DNA from: Denitratisoma oestradiolicum
GTDB lineage: Bacteria > Pseudomonadota > Gammaproteobacteria > Burkholderiales > Rhodocyclaceae
Length of the DNA: 64,000 nt
Assembly: GCF_902813185.1 (NCBI RefSeq)
Contig: NZ_LR778301.1
Span: 3,452,001-3,516,000 of the forward strand
Reading direction: 5' to 3'
The notes beneath the pieces were generated by a model. That model made no database searches, was not told the DNA's origin, and saw nothing but the letters and a program-made list of their open reading frames with translations. Made by a program: the position numbers and the translations under genes. Below, piece after piece: positions 25,668 through 34,800 of this stretch. Positions within the stretch are counted from its first letter, which is position 1. Each line of letters starts with the position of its first letter.

Positions 25668-26438
25668 ATGAAAGCCGTGATTCTCGCAGGGGGCCTCGGA
25701 ACTCGCATTTCCGAGGAGACCTACCTCAAGCCCAAACCCATGATCGAGATCGGGGGCAAGCCCATCCTATGGCACATCATGAAGATTTACGCCTCACACG
25801 GCGTCAACGATTTCGTGATTTGCTGCGGCTACAAGGGCTATCTGATCAAGGAATATTTCGCCAACTACTTCCTGCACATGTCTGATGTCACCTTCGACAT
25901 GAGCAATAACAGCATGGTGGTACACGAACACAAGGCAGAGCCCTGGAGCGTGACCCTGGTGGATACGGGCGAAAATACGATGACCGGCGGACGGCTCCGG
26001 CGCGTGGCGAAATATATCGAGAACGATGATGCTTTCTGCTTTACCTACGGGGACGGCGTGGCCAACATCGACATCAGCAAGGAAATCGCATTTCATCGAG
26101 CTCATGGCAGACAGGCCACCGTTGCCGCCGTGCGCCCTCCTGGACGCTATGGCGCCCTTGAAAGGCAGGATGACAAAGTAACAGGATTCGCGGAAAAACC
26201 CTTGGGGGATGGCGGATGGATCAATGGTGGATTTTTTGTTCTGTCCCCCCGCGTAGTCGATCTGATTGATACCGATGAAAGCAGTTGGGAACTGGAACCC
26301 CTTGCAAATCTGGTGGCCCAGGACCAATTGCGTGCCTTTGAGCATCCCGGATTCTGGCAACCGATGGACACCCTGCGCGAGAAAAACCTGCTCGAAGAAC
26401 TCTGGAACAGCGGCAACGCGCCCTGGAAGAACTGGTAA
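25668..26438 (+). CDS. rfbF: Glucose-1-phosphate cytidylyltransferase
   Basis: 256 residues. Makes CDP-glucose from CTP and glucose-1-phosphate. The nucleotidyltransferase signature AGGLGTR (7-13), [18 protein letters not shown] (22-39), YGDGVAN metal/sugar site and the [13 protein letters not shown] stretch identify the RfbF group, and the length is normal. It is the first gene of the sugar island and is followed after 5 nt by the dehydratase. The preceding 112 nt show no clear promoter. Confidence 0.95.
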   Translation: MKAVILAGGLGTRISEETYLKPKPMIEIGGKPILWHIMKIYASHGVNDFVICCGYKGYLIKEYFANYFLHMSDVTFDMSNNSMVVHEHKAEPWSVTLVDTGENTMTGGRLRRVAKYIENDDAFCFTYGDGVANIDISKEIAFHRAHGRQATVAAVRPPGRYGALERQDDKVTGFAEKPLGDGGWINGGFFVLSPRVVDLIDTDESSWELEPLANLVAQDQLRAFEHPGFWQPMDTLREKNLLEELWNSGNAPWKNW

Positions 26439-26443
26439 TCACA

Positions 26444-27535
26444 ATGGGAGCATCCCGACAGGATTACTGGAAAAATCGCAAGGTCCTCGTCACGGGACAC
26501 ACCGGATTCAAGGGTGGCTGGCTGTCCATCTGGCTGACCAGACTGGGGGCGCAAGTGACCGGAATCGGGCTGCCACCGGCAACACAGCCCGCCCTGTATG
26601 AATTGGCGGAAATCGGTGCCCTCGTCTCGTCCCATTTCCAGGACATCCGCGACTTGCCGCGACTGCGCGAGACCATGCTCGCAGCCCAGCCCGAAGTGGT
26701 CTTCCACCTTGCGGCCCAGCCTCTTGTGCGCGCCTCGTACCGTGACCCGATCGAAACCTGGTCCACGAACGTCATGGGGACTGCCCATGTGCTCGAAGCC
26801 GTGCGCACCTGCCCCAGCGTCAAGGCCGTCGTCGTCGTCACCACCGACAAGTGCTACGAGAACCGCGAATGGCCCTGGGGCTATCGGGAGAACGACACTC
26901 TGGGTGGCCACGACCCCTATTCGGCATCGAAGGCCGGTTCGGAGCTGGTCGTCTGCAGCTATCGCCGCAGCTTCTTTTCCGCAGACGGCCCACTGCTCGC
27001 TTCGGCCCGGGCCGGCAACGTCATCGGCGGCGGTGACTGGAGCGAGGACCGCCTGATTCCGGATGCGGCCCGGGCCATGCTCGCCGGACAGCCCTTGAGT
27101 ATTCGCAGCCCCGACGCCACACGTCCCTGGCAGCATGTACTGGAACCCCTCAACGGCTATCTGCTGCTGGCGGAACACTTGCTGGCCGGCGAAGCCCGAG
27201 CGGCGGAAGCCTTCAATTTCGGTCCCGAACGGGAAGGCAACCGCAGCGTCATCGAGGTTCTCGGCGAGTTGCAGCGCAACTGGCCGGAATTGCAGATCAA
27301 TCTTCCCGCAGACGGCGCGACACCGACGCTGCACGAGGCCAACTTCCTTTACCTGGATTCCAGCAAGGCCTGGAACACACTGGGTTGGAAACCGGTCTGG
27401 ACGCTGGGGCAGGCGCTCTCCCAGACCGCCACCTGGTACCAGGCCGTCGCAACCGAGCCCACCAAAGCGCGCACGTTGTGCGTATCGCAAATCGAAGAAT
27501 TCATGTTGGGCCTTACGACACATGGCACTCATTGA
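26444..27535 (+). CDS. rfbG: CDP-glucose 4,6-dehydratase
   Basis: 363 residues, an extended SDR converting CDP-glucose to CDP-4-keto-6-deoxyglucose. The cofactor motif is GHTGFKG (18-24), the HLAAQ strand follows, the TTDKCYEN segment is characteristic, and the catalytic tyrosine/lysine pair is in PYSASKAGSE. The length matches the family. It overlaps the next gene by 14 nt. Together with rfbF it commits the island to CDP-deoxyhexose rather than dTDP-sugar synthesis. Confidence 0.95.
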   Translation: MGASRQDYWKNRKVLVTGHTGFKGGWLSIWLTRLGAQVTGIGLPPATQPALYELAEIGALVSSHFQDIRDLPRLRETMLAAQPEVVFHLAAQPLVRASYRDPIETWSTNVMGTAHVLEAVRTCPSVKAVVVVTTDKCYENREWPWGYRENDTLGGHDPYSASKAGSELVVCSYRRSFFSADGPLLASARAGNVIGGGDWSEDRLIPDAARAMLAGQPLSIRSPDATRPWQHVLEPLNGYLLLAEHLLAGEARAAEAFNFGPEREGNRSVIEVLGELQRNWPELQINLPADGATPTLHEANFLYLDSSKAWNTLGWKPVWTLGQALSQTATWYQAVATEPTKARTLCVSQIEEFMLGLTTHGTH

Positions 27536-28757
27536 CCGCTGCCGGTCCTGCGGCGAACCCCTGGGCATCGTCTTCGCCGACCTGGGCCTGAGCCCGGTAT
27601 CGAACGCTTTCATCAAGCCGGAACGGGCAGGCGATGGCGAGGTCTTCTACCCCTTGCGTGCCCGCGTCTGCGAATCCTGCTGGCTGGTGCAGCTCGACAT
27701 CGAGACCCACTCGGACATGCATTTCCATGAGGACTACGTCTACTTCTCGTCCTTTTCAACCTCCTGGCTCGACCATGCGCGCCGCTATGTGGAGGCCATG
27801 ATCCCACGCTTCGGCCTGGGCGAGGCAAGCCGGATTGTCGAAGTCGCCAGCAACGACGGTTATCTCCTGCAATACTTCGTGCAGGCAGGGATTCCCTGCC
27901 TGGGTATCGAACCCACTGCCAATACCGCCGCCGCCGCACGCCAGAAAGGCGTTGAAACCCGCGAGATGTTCTTTGGCCGGGAAACCGCAAGACAGCTTGC
28001 CCGGGAACCCGGCCCGGTCGATCTGCTGCTGGGCAACAATGTTCTGGCCCACGTTCCGGACATCAACGACTTCGTTGGTGGCATGCCCGAAATCCTCAAG
28101 CCCCAAGGCGTGGTCACACTGGAGTTTCCCCATCTGTTGCGCCTGATCGAAGGCAAGCAGTTCGACACGATCTACCACGAGCACTATTCGTATCTATCCC
28201 TCTCGGCCCTGCTGCCGATCTTCGCCCGGGCGCACCTGCGGGTCTTCGATGTCGAGCACCTGCCGACCCATGGCGGCAGTCTGCGCGTCTTTGTCTGCCG
28301 CCTTGATGCCGCCCATGTTGAGACGCCGGCCGTCGCAGCCTGCCTGGCGGCCGAGACTGCGGCGGGGCTGTGCGACCGCGCCGTCTATGCCGGTTTTGCA
28401 GAAAAGGTGCGGGAAATCAAACGTGCCCTTCTCGCGCACCTGATCGAGGCTAAGCGCCAGGGACGGCGCATCGCCGCCTACGGTGCGGCGGCCAAGGGCA
28501 ATACGCTCCTGAACTATTGCGGCATCGGTACCGACTTCATCGACTGCGTGGCTGACCGGAATCCAATCAAGCAGGGGCGCCTGCTGCCGGGGACGCGCAT
28601 TCCGGTAGTCACCCCGGAAGCCATGCTGGCCTCCCGCCCGGACGAGGTACTGATCCTGCCCTGGAACATCCGCGACGAGGTCATGACTCAACTTGGCGAG
28701 ATTCGCACCTGGGGCGGTCGCTTCATCGTGCCGATCCCGCGCCTGGAGGTCGTGTGA
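27522..28757 (+). CDS. Sugar C-methyltransferase (TylC3/NovU-type, SAM-dependent)
   Basis: 411 residues with the three parts of NDP-sugar C-methyltransferases. An N-terminal zinc-binding domain (CRSCG at 7-11 and CESC at about 50) is followed by a Rossmann SAM domain (IVEVASNDGYLLQYF, about 105-120) and a C-terminal domain with AAYGAAAKGNTLLNY. Enzymes of this type add a methyl to C3 of a 4-keto-6-deoxy sugar. The ATG at 27522 lies inside rfbG; a longer in-frame reading from 27135 would overlap rfbG by 400 nt and is not believed. With rfbFG this predicts a branched CDP-sugar. Confidence 0.9.
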   Translation: MALIDRCRSCGEPLGIVFADLGLSPVSNAFIKPERAGDGEVFYPLRARVCESCWLVQLDIETHSDMHFHEDYVYFSSFSTSWLDHARRYVEAMIPRFGLGEASRIVEVASNDGYLLQYFVQAGIPCLGIEPTANTAAAARQKGVETREMFFGRETARQLAREPGPVDLLLGNNVLAHVPDINDFVGGMPEILKPQGVVTLEFPHLLRLIEGKQFDTIYHEHYSYLSLSALLPIFARAHLRVFDVEHLPTHGGSLRVFVCRLDAAHVETPAVAACLAAETAAGLCDRAVYAGFAEKVREIKRALLAHLIEAKRQGRRIAAYGAAAKGNTLLNYCGIGTDFIDCVADRNPIKQGRLLPGTRIPVVTPEAMLASRPDEVLILPWNIRDEVMTQLGEIRTWGGRFIVPIPRLEVV

Positions 28758-29308
28758 AGTTCACCGAGCTGCCCCTGACGGGAGCCTTTCTCATTGAAAT
28801 CGAGCCCCGGACGGATGAGCGTGGATTCTTTGCGCGCACCGTGTGCCGCGACGAGTTCGTCCATCATGGCATCCGCGCCGACTTTGTCCAGCAGAGCATT
28901 TCCTACAACAACCGGCGCGGCATTGTCAGGGGGCTGCACCTGCAAGTCGCTCCCCACCAGGAAAACAAGCTGGTTCGCGTCACCAGCGGCGCCATCTACG
29001 ACGTCATCGTCGACCTGCGCCCCGACTCCCCCACCCGGGGCCGCTGGCATGCTGCCGAACTCTCCTCGGATAACCGCCAGGCCTTGTACATTCCCCCGGG
29101 ACTGGCCCACGGATTTCAGACGTTGACGGATACCGCAGAGGTTTTCTACCAGATGACGGTCCCCCACCATCCCCAGGCGGCACGTACCGTGCACTGGAAG
29201 GACTCCACCATCGGCATCGACTGGCCGGCACCGGACACTGCCCTCCTGTCGCCCAAGGATAACGACGCACCGACCCTGGCCCAACTTGAAACCGAGCTCT
29301 TCGCATAG
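28754..29308 (+). CDS. rfbC: dTDP-4-dehydrorhamnose 3,5-epimerase-like protein
   Basis: 184 residues of the RmlC cupin family. The RGLHLQ strand supplies the catalytic His, ENKLVRV the lysine, IYDVIVDLRPDSP the signature strand, and VFYQ the tyrosine. It starts with GTG overlapping the previous stop (GTGA), with GGAGG 3 nt before it. In a CDP-sugar island it probably epimerises the C-methylated 4-keto sugar rather than making rhamnose, because no rmlA, rmlB or rmlD is nearby. Confidence 0.9.
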   Translation: MKFTELPLTGAFLIEIEPRTDERGFFARTVCRDEFVHHGIRADFVQQSISYNNRRGIVRGLHLQVAPHQENKLVRVTSGAIYDVIVDLRPDSPTRGRWHAAELSSDNRQALYIPPGLAHGFQTLTDTAEVFYQMTVPHHPQAARTVHWKDSTIGIDWPAPDTALLSPKDNDAPTLAQLETELFA

Positions 29309-29317
29309 GAACCCATC

Positions 29318-30379
29318 ATGGCAAAAGACACTACAAATCTGTTGAGCGCCCTCGAGACCATCGCCGGATCGAAAGTCCTGCGCGAAAAATTCATCGCCAA
29401 ACTGATCGACTTCGACGCCGAGGTGCGTATCCCCGGCACCGATGTCCGCGAGACCATCACCGGACCCATCGTCGATTTCCTGTTTGCCGAAAGCGAACCG
29501 CTGGCTCGAGTCCTTGAAGACGGCACCCGCTTCGAATTCATCTACCGCTCGAAGATCGCGCGGGAATTCGTCATGTGCCCCCAGCAGACCCCCGATCACG
29601 TCTGGGAACCGCAGACCACCAAACTGCTCTGCCACCTCGCCACGCGAGCGTCCAATGCACTGATCGGCGGGGCCTATTTCGGCGACCATGCGATCATGAT
29701 CGCCCAGCGGATTTCCGGCGCCTGCCATGCCTTCGAACCGAATCCAGACCAGCGCTCCATGCTGATCCGCAACGCCCGGATCAACGACATCGACAACCTC
29801 ACAGCAGTGGACATGGGCTTGTGGGACAACGACGAGGCCTCCCTGACCCTGGTGGGCTACGACTCCTTCGCCCACCCGGAAATCAGCCAGACCCCATCCG
29901 ACGGCTCCTTCCGCACCACCAGCATCGACGGCTACTGCAAACAGGTCGGGGTACAAAGCCTTGGCCTGCTGATGATGGACATCGAGGGCGCGGAACTGCG
30001 CGCCCTGAAGGGCGCTGCCGGCTTCCTTGGACAGGGGCGCGAACAGGCCCCCGCCATCGTCTTCGAGGTCCACAAGCACTACGTGGACTGGTCGAACGGC
30101 ATCGAGAATGCAGAAATCATCCGATTGCTCGCGAGTCATGGTTATCAGGTCTGGGCGATCCGCGACTACAACTCGAACGTGGATATGCGCAACGAACCCG
30201 TGGAACTGATTCCCTGCGACAAGATCTATCTCGAAGGCCCGCCCCACGGTTTCAACATGCTGGCGCTCAAGGATCCCTCCCGGCTCGACGGCCTGGCCGT
30301 GCGCTACTGCTCGAACGTCAGCCCGAAGCTGCTGCACCACCGCAATCCCGCACTGCATCAGCCCTGTCACAGCTATTGA
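29318..30379 (+). CDS. FkbM-family methyltransferase
   Basis: 353 residues. The central region (about 100-270) has the FkbM pattern: NALIGGAYFGDHAIMIAQ replacing the usual SAM loop, then CHAFEPNPDQRSMLIRNARIN, and later LLMMDIEGAELRALKGA and IVFEVHKHY. FkbM proteins O-methylate sugars or polyketides, so methylation of the glycan is likely. The N-terminal 95 residues are unassigned. It lies between the epimerase and reductase genes with gaps of 9 and 18 nt. Confidence 0.85.
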   Translation: MAKDTTNLLSALETIAGSKVLREKFIAKLIDFDAEVRIPGTDVRETITGPIVDFLFAESEPLARVLEDGTRFEFIYRSKIAREFVMCPQQTPDHVWEPQTTKLLCHLATRASNALIGGAYFGDHAIMIAQRISGACHAFEPNPDQRSMLIRNARINDIDNLTAVDMGLWDNDEASLTLVGYDSFAHPEISQTPSDGSFRTTSIDGYCKQVGVQSLGLLMMDIEGAELRALKGAAGFLGQGREQAPAIVFEVHKHYVDWSNGIENAEIIRLLASHGYQVWAIRDYNSNVDMRNEPVELIPCDKIYLEGPPHGFNMLALKDPSRLDGLAVRYCSNVSPKLLHHRNPALHQPCHSY

Positions 30380-30397
30380 CGGGCGACGGAGCGGCCC

Positions 30398-31201
30398 ATG
30401 TCGAGTACGGTCCTCGGCGCAACCGGTTTCATCGGCGCACGACTGGTCGCCTACCTGCGCGCCCACGGCGAGGAGGTCTTCGCGCCGCCTCGCGGCAGTC
30501 CGGAAATATTCTCCCGCCCCCTGGGCCGGCTCTACTACTGCATCGGCATGACCGCAGACTATGGGCGGAACCCGGCGGCCACCTTCGAGGCACATAGTGC
30601 CTATCTGGTGCGATTGATCGCAGAAGCCAGTTTCGACCGGATCGTTTATCTCTCCTCCACCCGCCTCTACGATGGTCTGGAAGATGGCGATGAGGATGCC
30701 GCCTTGCCGGTCAGCGTCAACAACCCACGCCACCTGTACGATCTCACCAAGGCCCTGGGCGAGCATTTCACCCTGCTGCACACGGCAAACCGCGGCATGG
30801 TCGCGCGCCTGTCCTCTGTCTACGACAACGCATCGGATGCCACGGGATTTCTGCCGGACCTGTTTCGCCAACTGGCGGCTGAAAAGGCCTTCTCCCTGGA
30901 CAGCACGCCCAATGCGAGCCGCGACTACATTCATATCGACGACGTGCTGGCTGCCCTCGTCGCCCTAATGACGCAAGGCCAGGCGGGCTCCATCTACAAC
31001 GTGGGCAGCGGTGAGAACGTCAGCAACGCCGAGATGGTCGATCTGATCAACCGCAGGGGCTGGCATGTCGTCCTGACCCGGCCGGTGACCCCCATGGCAC
31101 CGTCACCGCGCATACATATCGATCGCCTGCGCACACTTGGCGTCGAGCCGCGCAGTACGCTGGACTATCTGAAAAACCAACTCGATGGAATCGCGAAATG
31201 A
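30398..31201 (+). CDS. NAD-dependent epimerase/dehydratase (sugar 4-ketoreductase candidate)
   Basis: 267 residues, an extended SDR slightly short for the family. GATGFIG (7-13) is the cofactor loop, the YLSSTRLYD strand carries the catalytic Ser, and YDLTK supplies Tyr and Lys. RDYIHIDDV and a late NVGSGENVS are standard sugar-epimerase elements. Reduction of the 4-keto group would finish the CDP-sugar. It overlaps the next start by 4 nt (ATGA). Confidence 0.85.
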   Translation: MSSTVLGATGFIGARLVAYLRAHGEEVFAPPRGSPEIFSRPLGRLYYCIGMTADYGRNPAATFEAHSAYLVRLIAEASFDRIVYLSSTRLYDGLEDGDEDAALPVSVNNPRHLYDLTKALGEHFTLLHTANRGMVARLSSVYDNASDATGFLPDLFRQLAAEKAFSLDSTPNASRDYIHIDDVLAALVALMTQGQAGSIYNVGSGENVSNAEMVDLINRRGWHVVLTRPVTPMAPSPRIHIDRLRTLGVEPRSTLDYLKNQLDGIAK

Positions 31202-31848
31202 AGCTCCTGCGCCTCGATCATGATGGCCTGCTCGATTACACCCATCGTCAATTGTCGAATTTCTTTCCTGACAGTCGCCCCGCCGATCGTCAGGTAATGG
31301 CAGCACACATGCCAGAGGCGCTGGCCCGCATCGGGCGCTGCATCAACCATGTTCGATGCTGGACGCCTGATACTTTCGACCACCTGCACTCCACGCAGTA
31401 CTGCCTTTATCTCTACTACCTGTCGAACACTCTCTGGCGCAACACTGGCGATAACGAACTGGCCACGCGCCTGTTTCTGTTGAACAAGGCCCTGAACGGC
31501 ATCGACTGTTTCTACGAGATCGAGCTTCCCGATGTTATGTTCATCGGCCATTCGGTCGGCATCGTCCTGGCCAAGGCGACCTACGGCAGCCATCTGGTCC
31601 TCTATCAGAACTCGACCGTGGGCAAGAACCACGGTATTGCGCCCGTGATCGGCGAGGGTGTCGTGATGTATCCGAACACCGCCATCATCGGCCGCTGCCA
31701 GATCGGCAACGGCACCGTGCTTGCGCAAGGAGTGAGCATAATCAACCGGGATACACCGGGCAACTGCTATGCCTTTGCCAATGGCCATGGCGGCTTGCAC
31801 TTCACCGCCCCCAAGCGCGACATCCTTGCCGACATCTTTCGTAGCTGA
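31198..31848 (+). CDS. Left-handed beta-helix acyltransferase (serine acetyltransferase-like)
   Basis: 216 residues. The C-terminal half shows hexapeptide-repeat character (VMFIGHSVGIVLAKATYGSHLVLYQNSTVGKN, then VIGEGVVMYPNTAIIGRCQIGNGTVLAQG), as in serine and sugar O-acetyltransferases; the N-terminal half is helical. In this island it more likely acetylates the glycan than makes O-acetylserine. It is translationally coupled to the upstream gene and ends 9 nt before the glycosyltransferase. Confidence 0.75.
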   Translation: MKLLRLDHDGLLDYTHRQLSNFFPDSRPADRQVMAAHMPEALARIGRCINHVRCWTPDTFDHLHSTQYCLYLYYLSNTLWRNTGDNELATRLFLLNKALNGIDCFYEIELPDVMFIGHSVGIVLAKATYGSHLVLYQNSTVGKNHGIAPVIGEGVVMYPNTAIIGRCQIGNGTVLAQGVSIINRDTPGNCYAFANGHGGLHFTAPKRDILADIFRS

Positions 31849-31857
31849 CCGCTCCCG

Positions 31858-34800
31858 ATGAAAAACACGCAACTCAAAAAAGCCGAGATAGCCTACAAGC
31901 AGAAGGAATATGCCAAGGCCGAGGCTGTCTGTCGCGCACTACTGGAGGAGCATCCCCGTCAGTACAGCACACTGATTGTTCTGGCTAACACATTGCTGAT
32001 GCAGCATCGCTTCGACGAGGCGGAAAGCACCTGTCAAAAGATTCTGGAGCTTTCCCCGGACCACCCCAGGGCGCTCAACCAACTGGCCGTGATTTATCTC
32101 GAAAGGGACAGGAACCGGCGCGGCGCGATCGACTGCCTGAGCCGAGCGGTTGCAGTCGAGGCCGATGACTGGGAAGCCCTGGCAAACCTGGGGCAGCTCT
32201 ATATTGAAGAAGGCATGTTTGCGGAAGGGACCGACCTGCTGGAACGCTCCCTGCGCATCAACCCAAAGAACTTCTCCGTGCATAACGGTCTGGGCATGCT
32301 GGAAAAGGAACGGGGCCGCCCGAACCTGGCTGTAAATCATTTCCGGCGAGCATTGAAACTGCGCCCTGCCAACCAGGCGGTTCGAAACAACCTTGCCTCA
32401 TGCGGCGGTCAGGCATTGCTGAAAGTGGAACTCGGTGCTGGGCACAAATCCCCGGAATTCATGGCCGCCTACCAGTTGGCGGGAAGGGGGGAATATCAGG
32501 CAGCGGCCCAGCAGTTTCTCGCCCTGCTCGAACAGGACCCGAACAATCTGGATATCATCGCCGCGCTCGCCAAGGCCTACCTGGCAATGGGTGATTTCGC
32601 GGAGGCGCTCAAGGTTTCCGACCGGCTGGTCCAGCTCGCTCCGGACTGGTCGGAAACGCACAACATCCGCGGTTTCCTGCTTGGCAGCACCGGGGGCGAC
32701 ATCAACGACATCGTTGCCCACTTCAAGAGAGCTGCCGAACTTGCACGCGATGATTGGCAGGCTCTGATCAATCTTGGGCATCTGGCCCTCGACCAGGAGT
32801 CCCTTGAGGATGCCATGGGCTACTTCGAGCGCGCCCTGGAAATCTCACCGGGCAATATCAAGGCCCTCAATGGCCTGGCCTACATCCATACCATGCGCCT
32901 GGACTACGGGTCGGCGGCCGACCTTTATAGCCAGATGTTCGAGGCCACACCGGACAATCCAGTCATTGCCACGAACCTGATCACCGCCCTCAGCAAGGCG
33001 GAACGTCGTGATGACGCCTACCAAATATGCCGGCGCTACCTGGAAATAGAGAATCCGGATGTCACCGTCTTCTCGGTCTACAGTTCCGCGCGGCACGGTT
33101 GCCTTTGGGACATATCGAAGCAACTGCTGCCCAAGATGCGTGCCCAGATGGAGCGTACCGAGGCCGGCCTTGCAACCTACTTCGTCGGGGCGAACCTGGG
33201 CCTCATGAGTGAGCCAGACTTTTCCAACGAAGACCTGCTGACCTTTCACAAGAAGATCGGCGCTCAAACCTCCATCACCACCCGCCCGCCCACCCGTGCG
33301 CCCCATACCAAGGCAACCACACCACGCAAGCGGCTGCGCATCGGCTACCTATCGGCGGACTTCAATGCGCATTCGGTCAGTTTCTTTTTCCACAATCTTT
33401 TCCGGGAACACGATCCCGACCGCTTCGAGATCTACCTGTATTCGAATACGGCCATCGCTCGGGAAGACAACATAACGGCCCTTTACCGCAAGCTGGCAGA
33501 GAAGTTTCTCTGCATCTACGGCCTGACCGACGAGCAAGTGGCGGATCGGATAGAAGCCGATGGCATCAATGTTCTCGTGGACATGGGCGGCTATACGGAT
33601 CGGTCCCGACTGGCCGTGCTTGCCTACCGGCCTGCGCCAGTGCAACTGTCCTATCTGGGGTACCCGGCAACGACCGGTATGCCGGAGGTCGATTATGTCC
33701 TGGCCGACCCTTATCTCAATGGACCGGAAAATGCGCGTTATTTCACCGAAAAACTTCTCGAATTGCCTGAGTCTTTCTTGTGTTTCGGGCACCTGCGCCT
33801 GCGCGATATTGCCAACGAGATGCCCTTGGATCAAAACGGGTTCATCACCTTCGGTTCCCTGACGAACCCCTACAAGCTGAACGAGCGCACTCTCGATGTC
33901 TGGTGTCAGGTGATGCATGCCATTCCCGACAGCCGTTTTTACCTCAATCATCCGCGCTTCGACTGGAAGATGGCAATCGACCGCGTCACCCAGGCTTTTG
34001 TCGAGCGCGGCATCGACGCGGAGCGCCTGACGATCGAAAGCCGGCGTGATCCCTCGGGTTCCCATCTGGGCCTGTATGCCCACATGGACCTCAGTCTCGA
34101 CACCATGCCCCTGACCGGCGGCACCACCACCGTCGATGCCCTGTCGATGGGCATCCCCGTCGTCACCCGGGCCGGCGAAGTCTTCCACCAGCGCATTTCC
34201 TATTCCGTCATCAAGAATATCGGACTGGATGTAGACGAACTCGTATCCTTCGACGACCGGGAGTTTGTCGCCAAGGCCATTGCCCTCGCGTCCAACCCGG
34301 AAAGAATCCGCCATTTCCGCACCAACATTCCGACCGCCCTGAGAAGCGGCATTCTCTGCGACACGGTACGTTTTACCCGCCAGCTGGAAGACGCCTACCT
34401 GAACGCCTGGCAAAACCTTTGCCCGGATCATCCCCTTGCCGAGTTCGTGAAAGCCGATGATGAGACCGGCCAACAGAAGAGGCAATATGGGCTGGTATCA
34501 ATCTCCACCGCCCCCTCCACCGATGACCTGTTCCATTATGTCCTTCAGGAACGGGGGCAATGGTATGAAAACGAAGTCCACTATTTTGCTGAAATTGCCG
34601 ACCTCTTCCCGCTGGTCTGGGATATCGGCGACGACCCGGGCGTCTACGCGATACCGATCGCCATCGCCCAATTGCCGAGCGGTGGCAGCACCACCGCCAT
34701 CAGGATCGACAGCGACGTGCGGCAACTGCTCGAACGCTCATCCCGCGCCAACAATCTCCCCAATCTCAAGATCACTGGTGAAGCCGATCTTGCCGCCAGG

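Noticed and set aside
28754..29308. Assignment of a dTDP-rhamnose pathway from the RmlC-like gene
   Set aside because: The accompanying genes are for CDP-glucose (rfbF, rfbG) and no rmlA, rmlB or rmlD is present.
28688..30934. A 748-codon open frame on the minus strand
   Set aside because: It runs antisense across the methyltransferase, epimerase and FkbM genes, all of which have conserved motifs; it has no recognisable domain.
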